A stretch of DNA of 64,000 nucleotides from Molanna angustata (Eukaryota > Arthropoda > Insecta > Trichoptera > Molannidae). Each line of letters begins with the position of its first letter. Position 1 is the stretch's first letter. Below the pieces are notes generated by a model. It was not told the DNA's origin, did no database searches, and saw only the letters and a program-made list of their open reading frames with translations. The DNA is taken from positions 32,643,778 through 32,707,777 of the forward strand of contig OY754979.1 of NCBI GenBank assembly GCA_963576475.1, written 5' to 3'. A program made the position numbers and the translations under genes. Below are positions 27,348 through 38,955 of this stretch, in pieces.

Positions 27348-27897
27348 TTCTTCTTCTTCTTCTGCTTTAGTTAGGACTGTGTCCTGTTATTCTCGGAGCC
27401 TGCTCTTGTGAAGTGGACGTCCAGCTATCCTTCCATCGTTTGGGTGGTCTTCCAGGGGGTCTGCCGTTTGTTATCTCCCCATCCGCTGCCATCCTCACCA
27501 CTCGATCCGAACCCGCTCTCCCCACATGATCTCTCCAGAATCGTCTTCGTGTTCTTCCCCATCGCACAACATCTTCGACATCACAGATTCTTCTTATCTC
27601 TGAGTTCCTTACTCTGTCAAGAAGTGTTACGCCTGCGATGAGTCGTAGAGTCTTCATCTCAGTGGTTCTTAGGAGGTTTTTTGTTCTGGCGGTGTCAGCT
27701 CTTGTTTCTATGCCGTATGTCATGATCGGCCTTACACAGGTCTTATAGATTCTTACCTTACTCTCCTTCAGCATGTCTCTGTTTCTCCATACAGCATTTT
27801 TCAAGCATCCAGCCACGACGTCGGCCTTATTCGTTTGCTCTCTTACTTCGTCAAAGAGGTTACTGCATCTGGACACTTCGACACCCAAGTACTTTAA
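27348..27897 (-). mobile_element. 5'-truncated LINE (family B) with 12-bp target duplication
   Basis: The minus strand (27367-27888) encodes VEVSRCSNLFDEV, YKTCVRPIMTYGIETR, MKTLRLIAGVTLLDRVRNSE and GRPPGRPPKRWKDSW, the C-terminal region of an RTE-like RT. The tail is (GAA)n on the minus strand. GTTAAAAAAGAC is repeated at 27336-27347 and 27898-27909. Confidence 0.87.
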
Positions 27898-27909
27898 GTT
27901 AAAAAAGAC

Positions 27910-28928
27910 GATATTTCCAATAATTTGGGAAATTTTTTCTTCTTTAGTGATTTTCGTAATATTTCTTTCTGATATATTTGCAAAATTGTTAATAAAAAAT
28001 TACGAGTGTTATAAAAGACATCATTTTTTATTGATTTTTAAACAATTTGTTTTTAATATGATATAAATTCATACTATCATAGCATATATCTCACAATTTT
28101 TAGTAACTAGCAACAGGTATGCGACTGTGCATTAACTTATAATAAAAGTATCATGTCACCTACATTCAGAATGGGTGGTGAAGCTCATTGCTGAAATATG
28201 TGAGATTGTTATTGTTGCCTGTTGTATTTTTCAATCCCAAAAGCGTTATAAATAAAAAAGGGTGGAAATATTATTTAATTATAGTAACATAATTTACTTA
28301 TTCCTCATTGGAGAAATTTATGAGCGATCACAATCGGATTGTAATTATGGGTGCCTTGTTTACTTTTTCCCATTCACAGAAACTTTTAAAATTTAATACC
28401 AATTCTCTCTCTGGTGAGAATTAAAATGTCTTCAACATCTTTATGCAGAGATAAAATAGCGGATTCATAAAAATAAAAACAATTAACTAACAGACAGTCA
28501 GATGTGACGTTGTCACAGAGTTTAGTTTTACTGAAACGGAGTTATATATCTGTATTAGATATTACATTAGATATATCTTTCATTACGTCCATTGTCCTTA
28601 GCTTTAGGTAAAATGCGTTTTAATAATTGTCCAAAATAATGAATAAATATCAAGGTTTTCTTGTCAATACCATAAATTATTTACATAAGAATGAGTCAAA
28701 TCTCGCTGTACGTAATTAAATATATTTAAAATACTTGTTATTAAATTTAAGAAATATGTAAAAATGTAAATATTAAATTGTAGTGTATTTCTTATTAGAT
28801 TGTTTGGTTGTTTTAATTGAAATTTTACTAGGTACACATTATTTATTAGATTTTAATTTTTTTAATGACCTAATTAAGATATTTTTTTTTCGTTATTTTG
28901 ATTATTTTGAAATCAATTTCTTAAAAAT
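27910..28928. other. unassigned AT-rich DNA
   Basis: Nothing coding or repetitive was recognised. Confidence 0.4.
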
Positions 28929-28931
28929 TTG

Positions 28932-29275
28932 TTGTTACATACATTTTGCTGTCTACAAATTGTTGTCACATACATTTTTCTGTCTTCAAATTGTTGTCAC
29001 ATACATTTTGCTGTCTACAAATTGTTGTCACATACATTTTGCTGTCTACAAATTGTTGTCACATACATTTTGCTGTCTACAAATTGTTGTCACATACATT
29101 TTGCTGTCTACAAATTGTTGTCACATACATTTTGCTGTCTATAAATTGTTGTCAAACACATTTTGCTGTCTACAAATTGTTGTCACATACATTTTGCTGT
29201 CTATTAATTGTTGTCACACACATTTTGCTGTCTACAATTTTATTGTTGTCACAAATATTTTGCTCGTCAACAAAT
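28932..29275. repeat. 31-bp tandem repeat, about 11 units
   Basis: Unit TTGTTGTCACATACATTTTG plus CTGTCTACAAA. The central units are identical; outer units carry substitutions and small indels. The ORFs in all three frames are repeat artefacts. Confidence 0.93.
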
Positions 29276-29846
29276 CTATAACTGAAAACCAGTTAAAAAA
29301 AAATGAGACGAATGTGAAATAAGATGTAGAAATAAAACAATGCAAGATGATAAAAATGTATTAAATATATTTACTATTGTTTTTAATTGCAAATAATATA
29401 TGATTTTTTATTGTCATTAATGTATGATTTTTTATTGTCATTGATGTATTGTTATTTTTATTGTAGGTAGGTACATAAGGTTTTTTTATTGCATTTAATG
29501 TTTTTATTTAGTTGTCCTTAATGTTTTGTTTTCGTAAAATGTTTCGTAACATATAATATAATAAGTAAAAGATGCCAAAATTAGTACTTATAAATATTAA
29601 AAAACAAACATACAAAAAATATAATTAACAACTTGATATTATTTTTTATTTTAATCTGTATTTTATTTTTATTCTGTAAGAAATGATTTCCTTATTAATG
29701 TCTTCGTAGGTATTTTCTCGATGTAAATACTATGATATAATACATAAATGATAAATAAATAAATAATATACAATAATTCAGTGTATTTTAATCTTCCAAC
29801 ATTTTTTAATTGTTTAAAATATCTACCTCTACTTTAGTTTTGTATT
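29276..29846. other. unassigned AT-rich DNA with simple repeats
   Basis: Includes repeated TATGATTTTTTATTGTCATT (29400-29450). No gene is visible. Confidence 0.4.
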
Positions 29847-30372
29847 ACTTCTTCTTCTTCTTCGTGCCACATCAGGTCCCCCCCCTATCACTGCTGAGAA
29901 GGCATCTCAATCCACCGCCGTCCAGAACAATTCGCCGACGTCTCTGATGCCGGTCCACTCACGAATGTTGCAGAGTCATGACATTTGACGTCTTACTATT
30001 CTGAGGCGTCCCTCTATTGTAGTGAATTCACTGCTGAGAAGATTCGCCGACGTCTCTGATGCCGGTCCACTCACGAATGTTGCGGAGTCATGACATTTGA
30101 CGTCTTACTATTCTGAGGCGTCCCTCTATTGTAGTGAATTCACTGCTGAGAAGATTCGCCGACGTCTCTGATGCCGGTCCACTCACGAATGTTGCGGAGT
30201 CATGATATACATTTGACGTCTTACTATTCTGAGGAGTCCCTCTATTGTAGTGAATTCACTGCTGAGAAGGCATCTCTATCTGCCGACGTCTCTGATGCCG
30301 GTCCACTCACGAATGTTGCGGAGCCATCACATCTGACGTCTTCCTATTCTGAGGGGTCCCTCTATCGCAGCC
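29847..30372 (-). repeat. 112-bp tandem array made from a LINE 3' end
   Basis: GCCGACGTCTCTGATGCCGG recurs at 29934, 30046, 30158 and 30282 (spacing 112, 112, 124). The minus strand of the first unit with its left flank reads REWTGIRDVGELFWTAVD and ends in (GAA)n. That is the C-terminal motif and tail of RTE-like LINEs (IR.WTGI....LF.AA.D). Later units repeat the REWTGIRDVG-coding segment. Confidence 0.8.
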
Positions 30373-31230
30373 CTTCATAATCACTTGGAGCAGCCTGTAC
30401 TTTTCCCCTCGCAATTTGTGTGCTTTTTGTATTTCGGCCAGTCTGGTGACATTCAGAAGAAAAATTTCCTCACTTATAAATTAACGTATTAACTAGCTTT
30501 TTGTTTTAATTTTTTTTCTAGATATAATGTTTCTCTTTTTTATCTGTTTGTGCTTAATTGTATCTTTTATAGTAATATTTATTTAAGCGCCCTTGAGGTG
30601 AGGTTATCACAAAAACGGCGCTATAAAAATAATCCAAATTTATTTTTTTTGTTTTCTTTTGTTAACATCTTTCACTATTTTTCTTTGTTTTGATCTTAAT
30701 TTCTATTGTATCTGTTCGATTTTATATAATTTCCATTTAAGATATTTTTATTTTCTTATAGATTTGTATGCCAATTTTTAATGTGGCCACTTGTAATTGG
30801 CTGACCAGTTTTATATTAGCTTTTTCTTATTTTATGAACCTATTGATGTATAATAACTTGTTAGCTGTAAGTGGTCCTTAATAATAAATAAATAAACTTA
30901 TGAATGAATGAATGAATGAATAATATATATTTCCAACAGTATAAATATTACAAAGGAACAAAATACAATTTAATTTATACCTAATTACAGTTTTACAATA
31001 TTTTAAATGCTTTATTTTTTTAAACAGTGCATTTCATATTTTAAAAATGTTCGAGGGCCCTTTCCTAGTTTTTGAATGAGGGATGAGGACCTAAAAAGAC
31101 GTTAGAGGACCATTTTGTAATTTTCGCATGAGGGCCCATACTTTCTAGTTTCTAGCTACGCTACTGAATGCTTCATAGCATTTACATAATTTAGGGAATA
31201 GACAAAGCTATGTGATGTAGATATTCACGA
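30373..31230. other. probable retroelement 3' UTR relic and AT-rich DNA
   Basis: 30580-30640 (AAGCGCCCTTGAGGTGAGGT, GGCGCTATAAAAATAATCC) looks like a retroelement 3' end. 30895-30925 is (AATG)n. No gene is visible. Confidence 0.35.
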
Positions 31231-31234
31231 AATA

Positions 31235-31312
31235 TATATTTAATAATATATATTATAATATAATATATATTTAATAATATATATTATAATATAATATATA
31301 TTTAATAATCAT
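31235..31312. repeat. AT tandem repeat, about 28 bp
   Basis: ATTTAATAATATATATTATAATATAATAT repeated about 2.5 times; a related AT stretch recurs at 31788-31810. Confidence 0.75.
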
Positions 31313-31320
31313 TCATTTCC

Positions 31321-31790
31321 GTGTCCAGACCCTATATGCGCCCTCTCCAATATTTTGCGGTTGTCACAGCCTTGTCGTTTGCAGCCAGGAGGTCCGCCTC
31401 ATTGCAAGGCTCCCCCATGAGTGGGCATGCCAGCAGGTGCGCCGCATTCTGCTCTTCTCCACATTCGCACATCACATCCTGCTCATCATCCAGCAGTTCC
31501 CATCTCTGCATGTTGACCCTACATCTACTCACACCCGTTCTGAGTCTGTTCAGGGCTTTCCAAGTCCCGTATGGGAGTTGGTGTCCGGTTGGGAGGGTCT
31601 CGCTTGGTTTTAACCATTCGTTCTCCCCAACCTGTTCCCGCCACAGCTCGATTCTTCTTTCATGCGGGGTGGTGTGCAATTCATTCGTTTTTGATAAGAA
31701 ACTGCGCCTTGATCTGAGCCTCGATATTGGGGGGTCGTGCCCATACAGGGGGTGTCTGGGATCGCTTTTTTGTTTTCGCCTTAATGTATA
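31321..31790 (-). mobile_element. LINE C-terminal fragment (Jockey/CR1-like)
   Basis: The minus strand is open as DPRHPLYGHDPPISRLRSRR, ERRIELWREQV, LNRLRTGVSRCRVNMQRW, CECGEEQNAAHLLACPL, ending YWRGRI and stop. The C.CG.....HLL.CP knuckle after an LRTG motif is typical of LINE C-termini. No catalytic domain is present. Confidence 0.8.
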
Positions 31791-31849
31791 TTATAATATA
31801 ATATATAAATCATCTTAATGTATTGTGTTAATTTTTCAACGAAATATAA

Positions 31850-31912
31850 GTAGTTCGCCGTCTGGTTGTAGTCGTCGGTGTCCTGGGTTCGATTCCATGC
31901 TGAGAATTTTAT
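31850..31912 (+). mobile_element. tRNA-like SINE relic
   Basis: TCGCCGTCTGGTTGTAGTCG followed by GGGTTCGATTCCATGC (B box). The body is short and unlike families A-C. Confidence 0.4.
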
Positions 31913-32800
31913 TTGAAACAAGGTTGTGTTGAAGAAAATGTAATTTGGCAAGAAACTCCACCACTTGTATATATATTGTAATAAAAATATAAAATTTAAA
32001 TAAAAATATCCTTCATCCTGACCTAGGATACAAGTGCTACCACGTGCTCTAACTATGGTACATAGGTATTTAGGTACTTACTGTACTGGCCTTAGTGTTA
32101 CTGTAACTATCGAATCAACTTCCGGACACAAGATGGCGGAAGATGACCTTATAGAACATCACTGACCATAATTCGATCGTCATGTCACATGGATTAGAGA
32201 TCGGCAACCATTTTATAAATGAAAATACAACTTGTGTAGGTAAACCACTAAATATTAATTTATTCAATAAAAATAAAACAAAAGCAAACAAATAAAACAA
32301 AAGCAAACAAATAAAAATAAAGTAAATTGTTTCCGTAATATTATTAAATAAAATTATTAAAATTCATTTTATTACTTATTACAAATTGAAAAAGAAATTT
32401 AATCGAAGAAGTCTTTCTATAATATTTTATGTACAGCAGTAAGCGGCAAATAACTCGAGTATGTTAGGTGGGATGCGCAGAGCGCAAATTTACATTTTTA
32501 TTTTTGCTTAGTTGGTATACCTATGCGCAAGCCGCCTTCCTCCATTATATTATTTGCCGGAAACGAAAACTCTCTAAATGAAAATTTGATTTGTAAGTAG
32601 GTACCAGTTATTAATTTGTGTCATTTTGACTTGCGACAAAATTCGATCATTATCTCTTTATTCCCTTTCGCCCGTGAAGTTCCTTCAGTCCCTTCCGTCC
32701 CTTCCATCCCTTCCGTCCCTTGCTCTCCACCCCTCCCGTCCCAAATAATTTGCGATGCCGAAAATCACCAGCCATTCTCAAATGATGCGATTTCCAACGA
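31913..32800. other. unassigned DNA
   Basis: AT-rich with a CCCTTCCGTCCCTTCC pyrimidine stretch at 32690-32745. 32460-32545 resembles 11540-11605 (GCAGAGCGCAAATTT, GCGCAAGCCGCC). No gene is supported. Confidence 0.35.
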
Positions 32801-32844
32801 ACTAGTGTTTCCATTTGATGTGGAGGCTGTTGGTGTAAGGGACT

Positions 32845-32935
32845 GGAAGGGTACCTACATGCCAGGATAGAGGGAGATGGCGAGGAATGCTGGAGGAGGT
32901 TGTGGAGCTACTTATGATGATGATGATGATGAATA
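32845..32935 (+). pseudogene. LINE C-terminal relic with (ATG)n tail
   Basis: The plus strand reads QDRGRWRGMLEEVVELL and then runs into (ATG)n, the typical end of RTE-like LINEs. It is a remnant of fewer than 30 codons. Confidence 0.6.
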
Positions 32936-32973
32936 TTTCCAGTCTAGAGAGGCAAGATTTGGATGAGAACTAA

Positions 32974-34006
32974 TCCAACTGTCGATTTGTTCAGGAGAAC
33001 TTTGTTCTCTTAACATATCGACAATGTATCAAGCCAGGATACGCGAGAATTGTATGCAGAGGTCTACTTTTTTCACGGCTTTTCCAACTTTGAAGTCAAA
33101 AAACACCAACTTAGAGGCTTCGCAGCATATATGTTCCATACACGGATTTACTCAGAATTCGGAGTAGAACATTTCGTGTGTCTGTGTGTGTGTCTGTGTG
33201 TCTGTGTGTCTGTGTGTGTGTCTGTGTGTCCGTCCGTCCCTTATAACTTTTGATATGCTCAATTTACAGAGCCCAAAATTTAAGAATATATAAACAGTTA
33301 TAGGCTTACAAAACTTTTATACTCAGAATTTCGAATTTTTGTTTTAATCAGGGGTTATCAACTTTTGAATTTTTACTTTATTTTTCCATATATCTCAGAA
33401 ACCATAAAAGCTAGGACGCTGAAAATTTGTACAAATATAGAAAAATACAAAATCTCAAATTAGTTTATTCAAAAAAATTCCAGGTTTTCTCAAACATATT
33501 TTATTAGGAAAAATATTTTTTTTATTATAAATTTATGAGTTTAACTGCCTATATTTCCAAAACTTTTACAATTATTGAAAAAAGCCGAAACACCCCAACT
33601 AGATAATTTAATTTTCTATAAAAAATATTTAAATTGTAGTAGAAGATCTCAATTTTTTTGTAACCTTTTTTTTAAAAATTGAATTTAGTGACGACATCGC
33701 TTCATACATTTTGTATGGCAGTCGCCTATACACAATATGTAAGAAGACTTAATAGTTTGATACTTCATCTCCAAACATACATACATACCATCATGCTATT
33801 TTCATATTCTGGGTAGGAAAAAAGGATCTTCCTCCATACTATCCTATCTTGACATACATACCTACATATGTTGTATAGAAAACAAAATATCTGAAAATAT
33901 TCAATAATTCAATAAATACATTATGGGTTTATAGTTTGGTACATATTCTTCAACTATACATACTATCGTTATCGACAGTTGGATCTCATGTGTTACATGC
34001 AACTAG
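32974..34006 (+). mobile_element. full-length Helitron-like element
   Basis: A|TCCAACTGTCGATTTG at the 5' end and hairpin plus CTAG|T at the 3' end. The (GT)n core is at 33176-33232. It matches 21614-22672 along its full length and is the cleanest example for defining the family. Confidence 0.85.
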
Positions 34007-34007
34007 T

Positions 34008-34088
34008 TTTAAATAAATTTCTCCGCTGTCGGGAAATGGACCCGGGACACTGGCACAGGAGACTGACAGCTCACTTACACAGGCCGCA
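34008..34088 (-). mobile_element. SINE (family B) relic
   Basis: AAATAAATTTCTCCGCTGTCGGG, then GGACCCGGGACACTGGCACAG: reverse complement of the SINE-B body/head junction. It abuts the 3' end of the Helitron-like element. Confidence 0.5.
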
Positions 34089-34239
34089 AACTAATATTTT
34101 CGAAAATTGTTTTAATTATAAAAACTGATTAATATGTAGTTTTTGGTGCTGATTTCAGAAATGGTATTGGTTTTTTTTAATTACGAAGGTTTGTCTACAA
34201 AATGGGGTAAAATCATTTGGAAAAATCATAAATTGGGCA

Positions 34240-34790
34240 TTTTTACTCCTCACTAACCCAAGGTGATATAGTGGGGAGTTATGATTTCGCAATATTTAAG
34301 AGTATTTCTTTTGCAGATTATCAACTAGTATCATGCTGAGATTGTATTCTGAAAGTTTCATCACAATGTATCTGTGTGTGTGTGCTATGTGCAGTGTGCT
34401 ATGTACGGCGTGTTTATTTTACTTTATCGATTATAGGCTAAAGTAATCATTCGATTCTTTTAAAATTTTGTAAATATGTATATCTAACACTCGTTTAGAC
34501 TCCATTAGATTTTGAAGGATATCTGAATAGTGCTTCTCAATTTTTTTTAACTATCAAATATTTGAAAGTGACCCCAAGCTCAGGAAATATAAAATTTTAA
34601 ATTTTCTTTTTCCAATCGGTAAAAAGGCACACCACTTACATAAAATGGCATTGAATAGTCATCAAGTTTTAATAATAAAATATTTAATTAAAAAATAATT
34701 TAACAAACTCATGAAAATGCTGAATATTTTCCATACAAAATTTGAAACAATTTTTTCAACACAATCCCGCGGCTGTTGACATTTGATAAA
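34240..34790 (+). repeat. interspersed repeat Y, copy 1
   Basis: Contains AGTTATGATTTCGCAATATT, TATCAACTAGTATCATGCTGA, GAAAGTTTCATCACAATGTA, a short GT/GCTATGT core, TACGGCGTGTTTATTTTACT, TTAGATTTTGAAGGATATC and GACCCCAAGCTCAGGAAA. Other copies lie at 35745-36610 (+), 58240-58745 (-) and 62240-62455 (+, partial). Confidence 0.8.
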
Positions 34791-35744
34791 TTTAATATTT
34801 TTTTGATCTTGTACTATTTTTGTTGCATATTTAAGAATATGACTTCCATTAAGTTCCTTGATCGATCTTATTTTTGGAATTGTACGTTACGTTAATGTAT
34901 AATATTTTCAAACCTATAACCATAGAATAATAATAGTATAGTATTAATACTCTTTAGCCTGCAGTAAACGCGACTGCTTTATGTTGACTAATTTGGTCAA
35001 CATTTTGCTACGAGCATTCAGTAATCATTTGGCCGTCTGCGTGATTCGTTCTCCAAATAGGGAATTTTTTAACTGCTTGCAAAATTATTAACGGAATAGT
35101 TAGCAAAATTACTTGCTAAATTATAGCAGAGTCATACATATATTGACACGAGCCGGCCAATAAAACAGCTTCACTTTTTCAGCGAGGTATTGTATAGGAA
35201 TGAGTATTCTATAGTTTTATTATTATTATATGCCTATAACAGATGGCTTATAGCTTAAAAACTAGCATCATCTCTTGGCAAAGGTTATAATTAAACATAA
35301 GTGATGAATTATAAAAGATAGTCTTCATTATTACATAGTAATGGTGAGTAAAAATGTTGTCACCTTCTGGATGAACTGTACTAGTCTACATAGTTCGTGA
35401 ATTGATACCAAATTGAAACATAGGAAGCCATTCAACTTTGTAAAACTTATATGTAATATTATATAATCTTGTTATATAACCGCGTGTTTGTATATTATGT
35501 AAAAATTAATAAATGTATCTACATACGTATGTATCACAATTTAATTGATAAAATATTTATTCTAATGATCTATCACTCAGAAGAAGAGGAAGCAGGTCGC
35601 CTGAAGAAGAGAAAAAAAACGGTTAAACAACCTATACGTTTGTTTATAATACTCCTCATTACCACATGCAAAGTTATGAATACGTAATTTTTAAGTTTAT
35701 TTTCTATTTTTGGCTGGCTCTTTTTTATATTTTGAAGGTTATTT
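34791..35744. other. unassigned AT-rich DNA
   Basis: No gene supported. A short Lys/Glu-rich ORF near 35560-35640 has no recognisable relatives. Confidence 0.4.
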
Positions 35745-36610
35745 TTTATTGCAGATTATCAACTAGTATCATGCTGAGATTGTATTCTGAAAGTTTCATC
35801 ACAATGTATCTGTGTGCTGTGCTATGCACTATGTGCTATATACTATGTGTTATGTACTATATACTATGTGTTATGTACTATATACTATGTGTTATGTACT
35901 ATATACTATGTGTTATGTACTATATACTATGTGTTATGTACTATATACTATGTGTTATGTACTATATACTATGTGTTATGTACTATATACTATGTGTTAT
36001 GTACTATATACTATGTGTTATGTACTATATACTATGTGTTATGTACTATATACTATGTGTTATGTACTATATACTATGTGTTATGTACTATATACTATGT
36101 GTTATGTACTATATACTATGTGTTATGTACTATATACTATGTGTTATGTACTATATACTATGTGTTATGTACTATATACTATGTGTTATGTACTATATAC
36201 TATGTGTTATGTACTATATACTATGTGTTATGTACTATATACTATGTGTTATGTTCTATATACTATGTGTTATGTACTATATACTATGTGTTATGTACTA
36301 TATACTATGTGTTATGTACTATATACGGCGTGTTTATTTTACTTTATTGATTATACTCATTCGATTATTTAATACTCGCTTAGACCCACTTAGATTTTGA
36401 AGAATATTAGATTAGGTACCTAGTGCTACTCATTTTTAAAACTGCCAAATCTTCAAAGTGGCCCAAGCAAAGGCACATCATTTGATATTTTTATTTTAAA
36501 ATTGCCGAAAAGGCACATCAATTTCATAATTTTGCATTGAATAATATTCAAAATTTCATAATAAAATATTTAAATAAAAATAGTTTGACAAAGTAATTTC
36601 ATATTAATCT
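35745..36610 (+). repeat. interspersed repeat Y, copy 2, carrying a 21-bp satellite
   Basis: Same flanks as copy 1 (GCAGATTATCAACTAGTATC on the left, TACGGCGTGTTTATTTTACT on the right). The core between them is expanded into a 21-bp tandem array at 35826-36330. Confidence 0.85.
35826..36330. repeat. 21-bp tandem repeat, about 24 units
   Basis: Unit TATGTGTTATGTACTATATAC, almost invariant, with a single TTCTATA variant near 36254. Because 21 is divisible by 3, all three plus frames stay open and give heptapeptide ORFs (YILCVMY). I treat these as non-coding. Confidence 0.97.
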
Positions 36611-37099
36611 GTGGGTGCAAGTAATATAATTAAACTTGAATTTAAACGCTGTTAATTACATTTTTTTTTCTCAGGACAGATTACCTGTACTATAAAACTT
36701 GTATATTATAAAACATAGCAGGTATAAGTACATATTATATGATACAATTTTTTAGCTTCATGAATATAGAGGCCTACCATTGCAATATACTTACATTATC
36801 ACAATACAATCTTAATAACCTACATACATTTGAACTAAATCATAAACACTAACTTTTAAGTACCTACTAGGCATTAAGAACAGAGTAGATATGTGAGTTA
36901 TAAAACTATAGTCACAAACATTTTCAAATTGTTATATCATACTATCGTGGTTTATATTAGGTAGGTATATCTACAGAAAGTGTTGCACAAACGACTACTG
37001 ATATGCGATATGATTGTGCAATATTTAATCTCAAGAGAACAGACCAGCTTTATAGTAAAATATATTTTTATATGCATTAAAACAAATTGCATCTCGGAC
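36611..37099. other. unassigned AT-rich DNA
   Basis: Nothing recognised. Confidence 0.4.
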
Positions 37100-37262
37100 A
37101 GCTTGTGGACCGGTACTATGTCAATAATTTATTTAATATGCATTCAATAACAAGTTGCCACATTCTGAAGACTTGTGATTTTAATCGTCTCACAAATCCA
37201 TGCTGACAACCTATTGAAAAACCCCGAGATTCCGACACGGGACCTTTAGCTCAACAGTCAGA
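37100..37262 (-). mobile_element. SINE (family A) copy bordering a satellite
   Basis: Reverse complement of the SINE body (GGTACTATGTCAATAATTTA, CAATAACAAGTTGCCACATT) followed by the head (GGGACCTTTAGCTCAACAGTC). The head passes without a break into the tandem array. Confidence 0.8.
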
Positions 37263-38605
37263 TACCTGACTTCTGAGGTTTGCGTTCTCCGTCTTGTTAA
37301 ATAAAAATATTAATAATCTATATAGTGCCGTTTAACGATTCATGACCTTTAACTCAACAGTTCGATACGTGATTTCGGAGGTTTGCGTTCTATATCTTGT
37401 TTAATAATAATATTAATAATCTATATAGTGCCGTTTAACGATTCATGACCTTTAGCTCAACAGTCAGATACCTGACTTCGGAGGTTTGCGTTCTCCATAT
37501 TGTTAATAATAATAATATTAATAATTTATATAGTGCCGTTTAACGATTCAGGACCTTTAGCTCAACAGTTAGATACGTGATTTCGGAGGTTTGCGTTCTC
37601 TATCTTGTTTAATAATAATATTAATAATCTATGTATATAGTGCCGTTTAACGATTCGTGACCTTTAGCTCAACAGTCAGATGCCTGACTTCGGAGGTTTG
37701 CGTTCTCCATATTGTTAATAATAATAATAATATTAATAATTTATATAGTGCCGTTTAACGATTCAGGACCTTTAGCTCAACAGTTCGATACGTGATTTCG
37801 GAGGTTTGCGTTCTATATCTTGTTTAATAATAATATTAATAATCTATATAGTACCGTTTAGCGATTCAGGACCTTTAGCTCAACAGTTAGATACGTGATT
37901 TCGGAGGTTTGCGTTCTCTATCTTGTTTAATAATAATATTAATAATCTATATAGTGCCGTTTAACGATTCAGGACCTTTAGCTCAACAGTTCGATACGTG
38001 ATTTCGGAGGTTTGCGTTATATATCTTGTTTAATTATAATATTAATAATCTATATAGTGCCGTTTAACGATTCAGGACCTTTAGCTCAACAGTTCGATAC
38101 GTGATTTCGGAGGTTTGCGTTCTATATCTTGTTTAATAATAATATTAATAATCTATATAGTGCCGTTTAACGATTCATGACCTTTAGCTCAACAGTCAGA
38201 TGCCTGACTTCGGAGGTTTGCGTTCTCCATATTGTTAATAATAATAATAATAATATAAATAATTTATATAGTGCCGTTTAACGATTCAGGACCTTTAGCT
38301 CAACAGTTCGATACGTGATTTCGGAGGTTTGCGTTCTATATCTTGTTTAATAATAATATTAATAATCTATATAGTGCCGTTTAACGATTCATGATCTTTA
38401 CCTCAACAGTCAGATACCTGACTTCGGAGGTTTGCGTTCTCCATATTGTAAATAATAATAATTATAATATTAATAATTTATATAGTGCCGTTTAACGATT
38501 CAGGACCTTTAGCTCAACAGTTCGATACGTGATTTCGGAGGTTTGCGTTCTATATCTTGTTTAATAATAATATTAATAATCTATATAGTGCCGTTTAACG
38601 ATTCA
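37243..38605. repeat. about 104-bp tandem array, about 13 units, built on a SINE/LINE junction
   Basis: Each unit has ACCTTTAGCTCAACAG, GATACCTGACTTCGGAGGTT or its TTCGATACGTGATTTCGG variant, TGCGTTCT, a (AAT)n stretch, and TATAGTGCCGTTTAACGATTC. The first part matches the head of the SINE on the left. The last part matches the 3' UTR of the LINE relic on the right. Unit length varies 101-109 bp, mostly through (AAT)n number. Two subtypes partly alternate. Confidence 0.9.
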
Positions 38606-38930
38606 AGATCATTCCAAAGGCGTTTATATTCTGCCTAATGTTGTTCTACGAAACAAAGCTGTTTTCAGTCCTTTAGAGAAAGTGCTCTTACTTTGTGCAC
38701 TGCGGACATCTGGAGGCAATCTATTCCACTTTATAGGACCACTCACACTAAAGCATCCATAATAGTAAGCCGCTTTGTTGGTTCTGTCCGACTCCTTTAG
38801 GGAGTTGTTACTCTGTGATCCAGAAGACCTGAGTGTGAGATGCCTCCCAGATAGCTCTTTTCTCTTACACAGCTCATGAATGTATCACGGTGCCAGGTTA
38901 TTCAAAGCATTAAATAATTTTATAATTTTA
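38600..38930 (-). pseudogene. LINE C-terminal relic and 3' UTR
   Basis: The minus strand encodes SNNSLKESDRTNKAAYYYGC, VSGPIKWNRLPPDVRS, STFSKGLKTALFRRTTLGRI and a stop. That is the usual ending of a LINE ORF2 (W..LP..VR.....F...LK..LF). Its 3' UTR (TCGTTAAACGGCACTATATA) is the sequence repeated in the neighbouring array. Confidence 0.75.
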
Positions 38931-38955
38931 TTATTACATATTATTAAAGACTTAC

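Noticed and set aside
28783..29322. 179-aa ORF with CCHIHF-type repeats, zinc-finger-like at first glance
   Set aside because: A 31-bp repeat produces the pattern. The spacing of Cys and His does not match a zinc finger, and the frame rotates.
35469..35687. 72-aa ORF with a Glu/Lys-rich stretch
   Set aside because: No recognisable family, no splice sites and AT-rich surroundings. Not enough to call a gene.
35812..36400. Three overlapping 178-244 aa ORFs with heptapeptide repeats (YILCVMY)
   Set aside because: A 21-bp repeat without stops opens all three frames at once. No signal, start context or homology supports translation.
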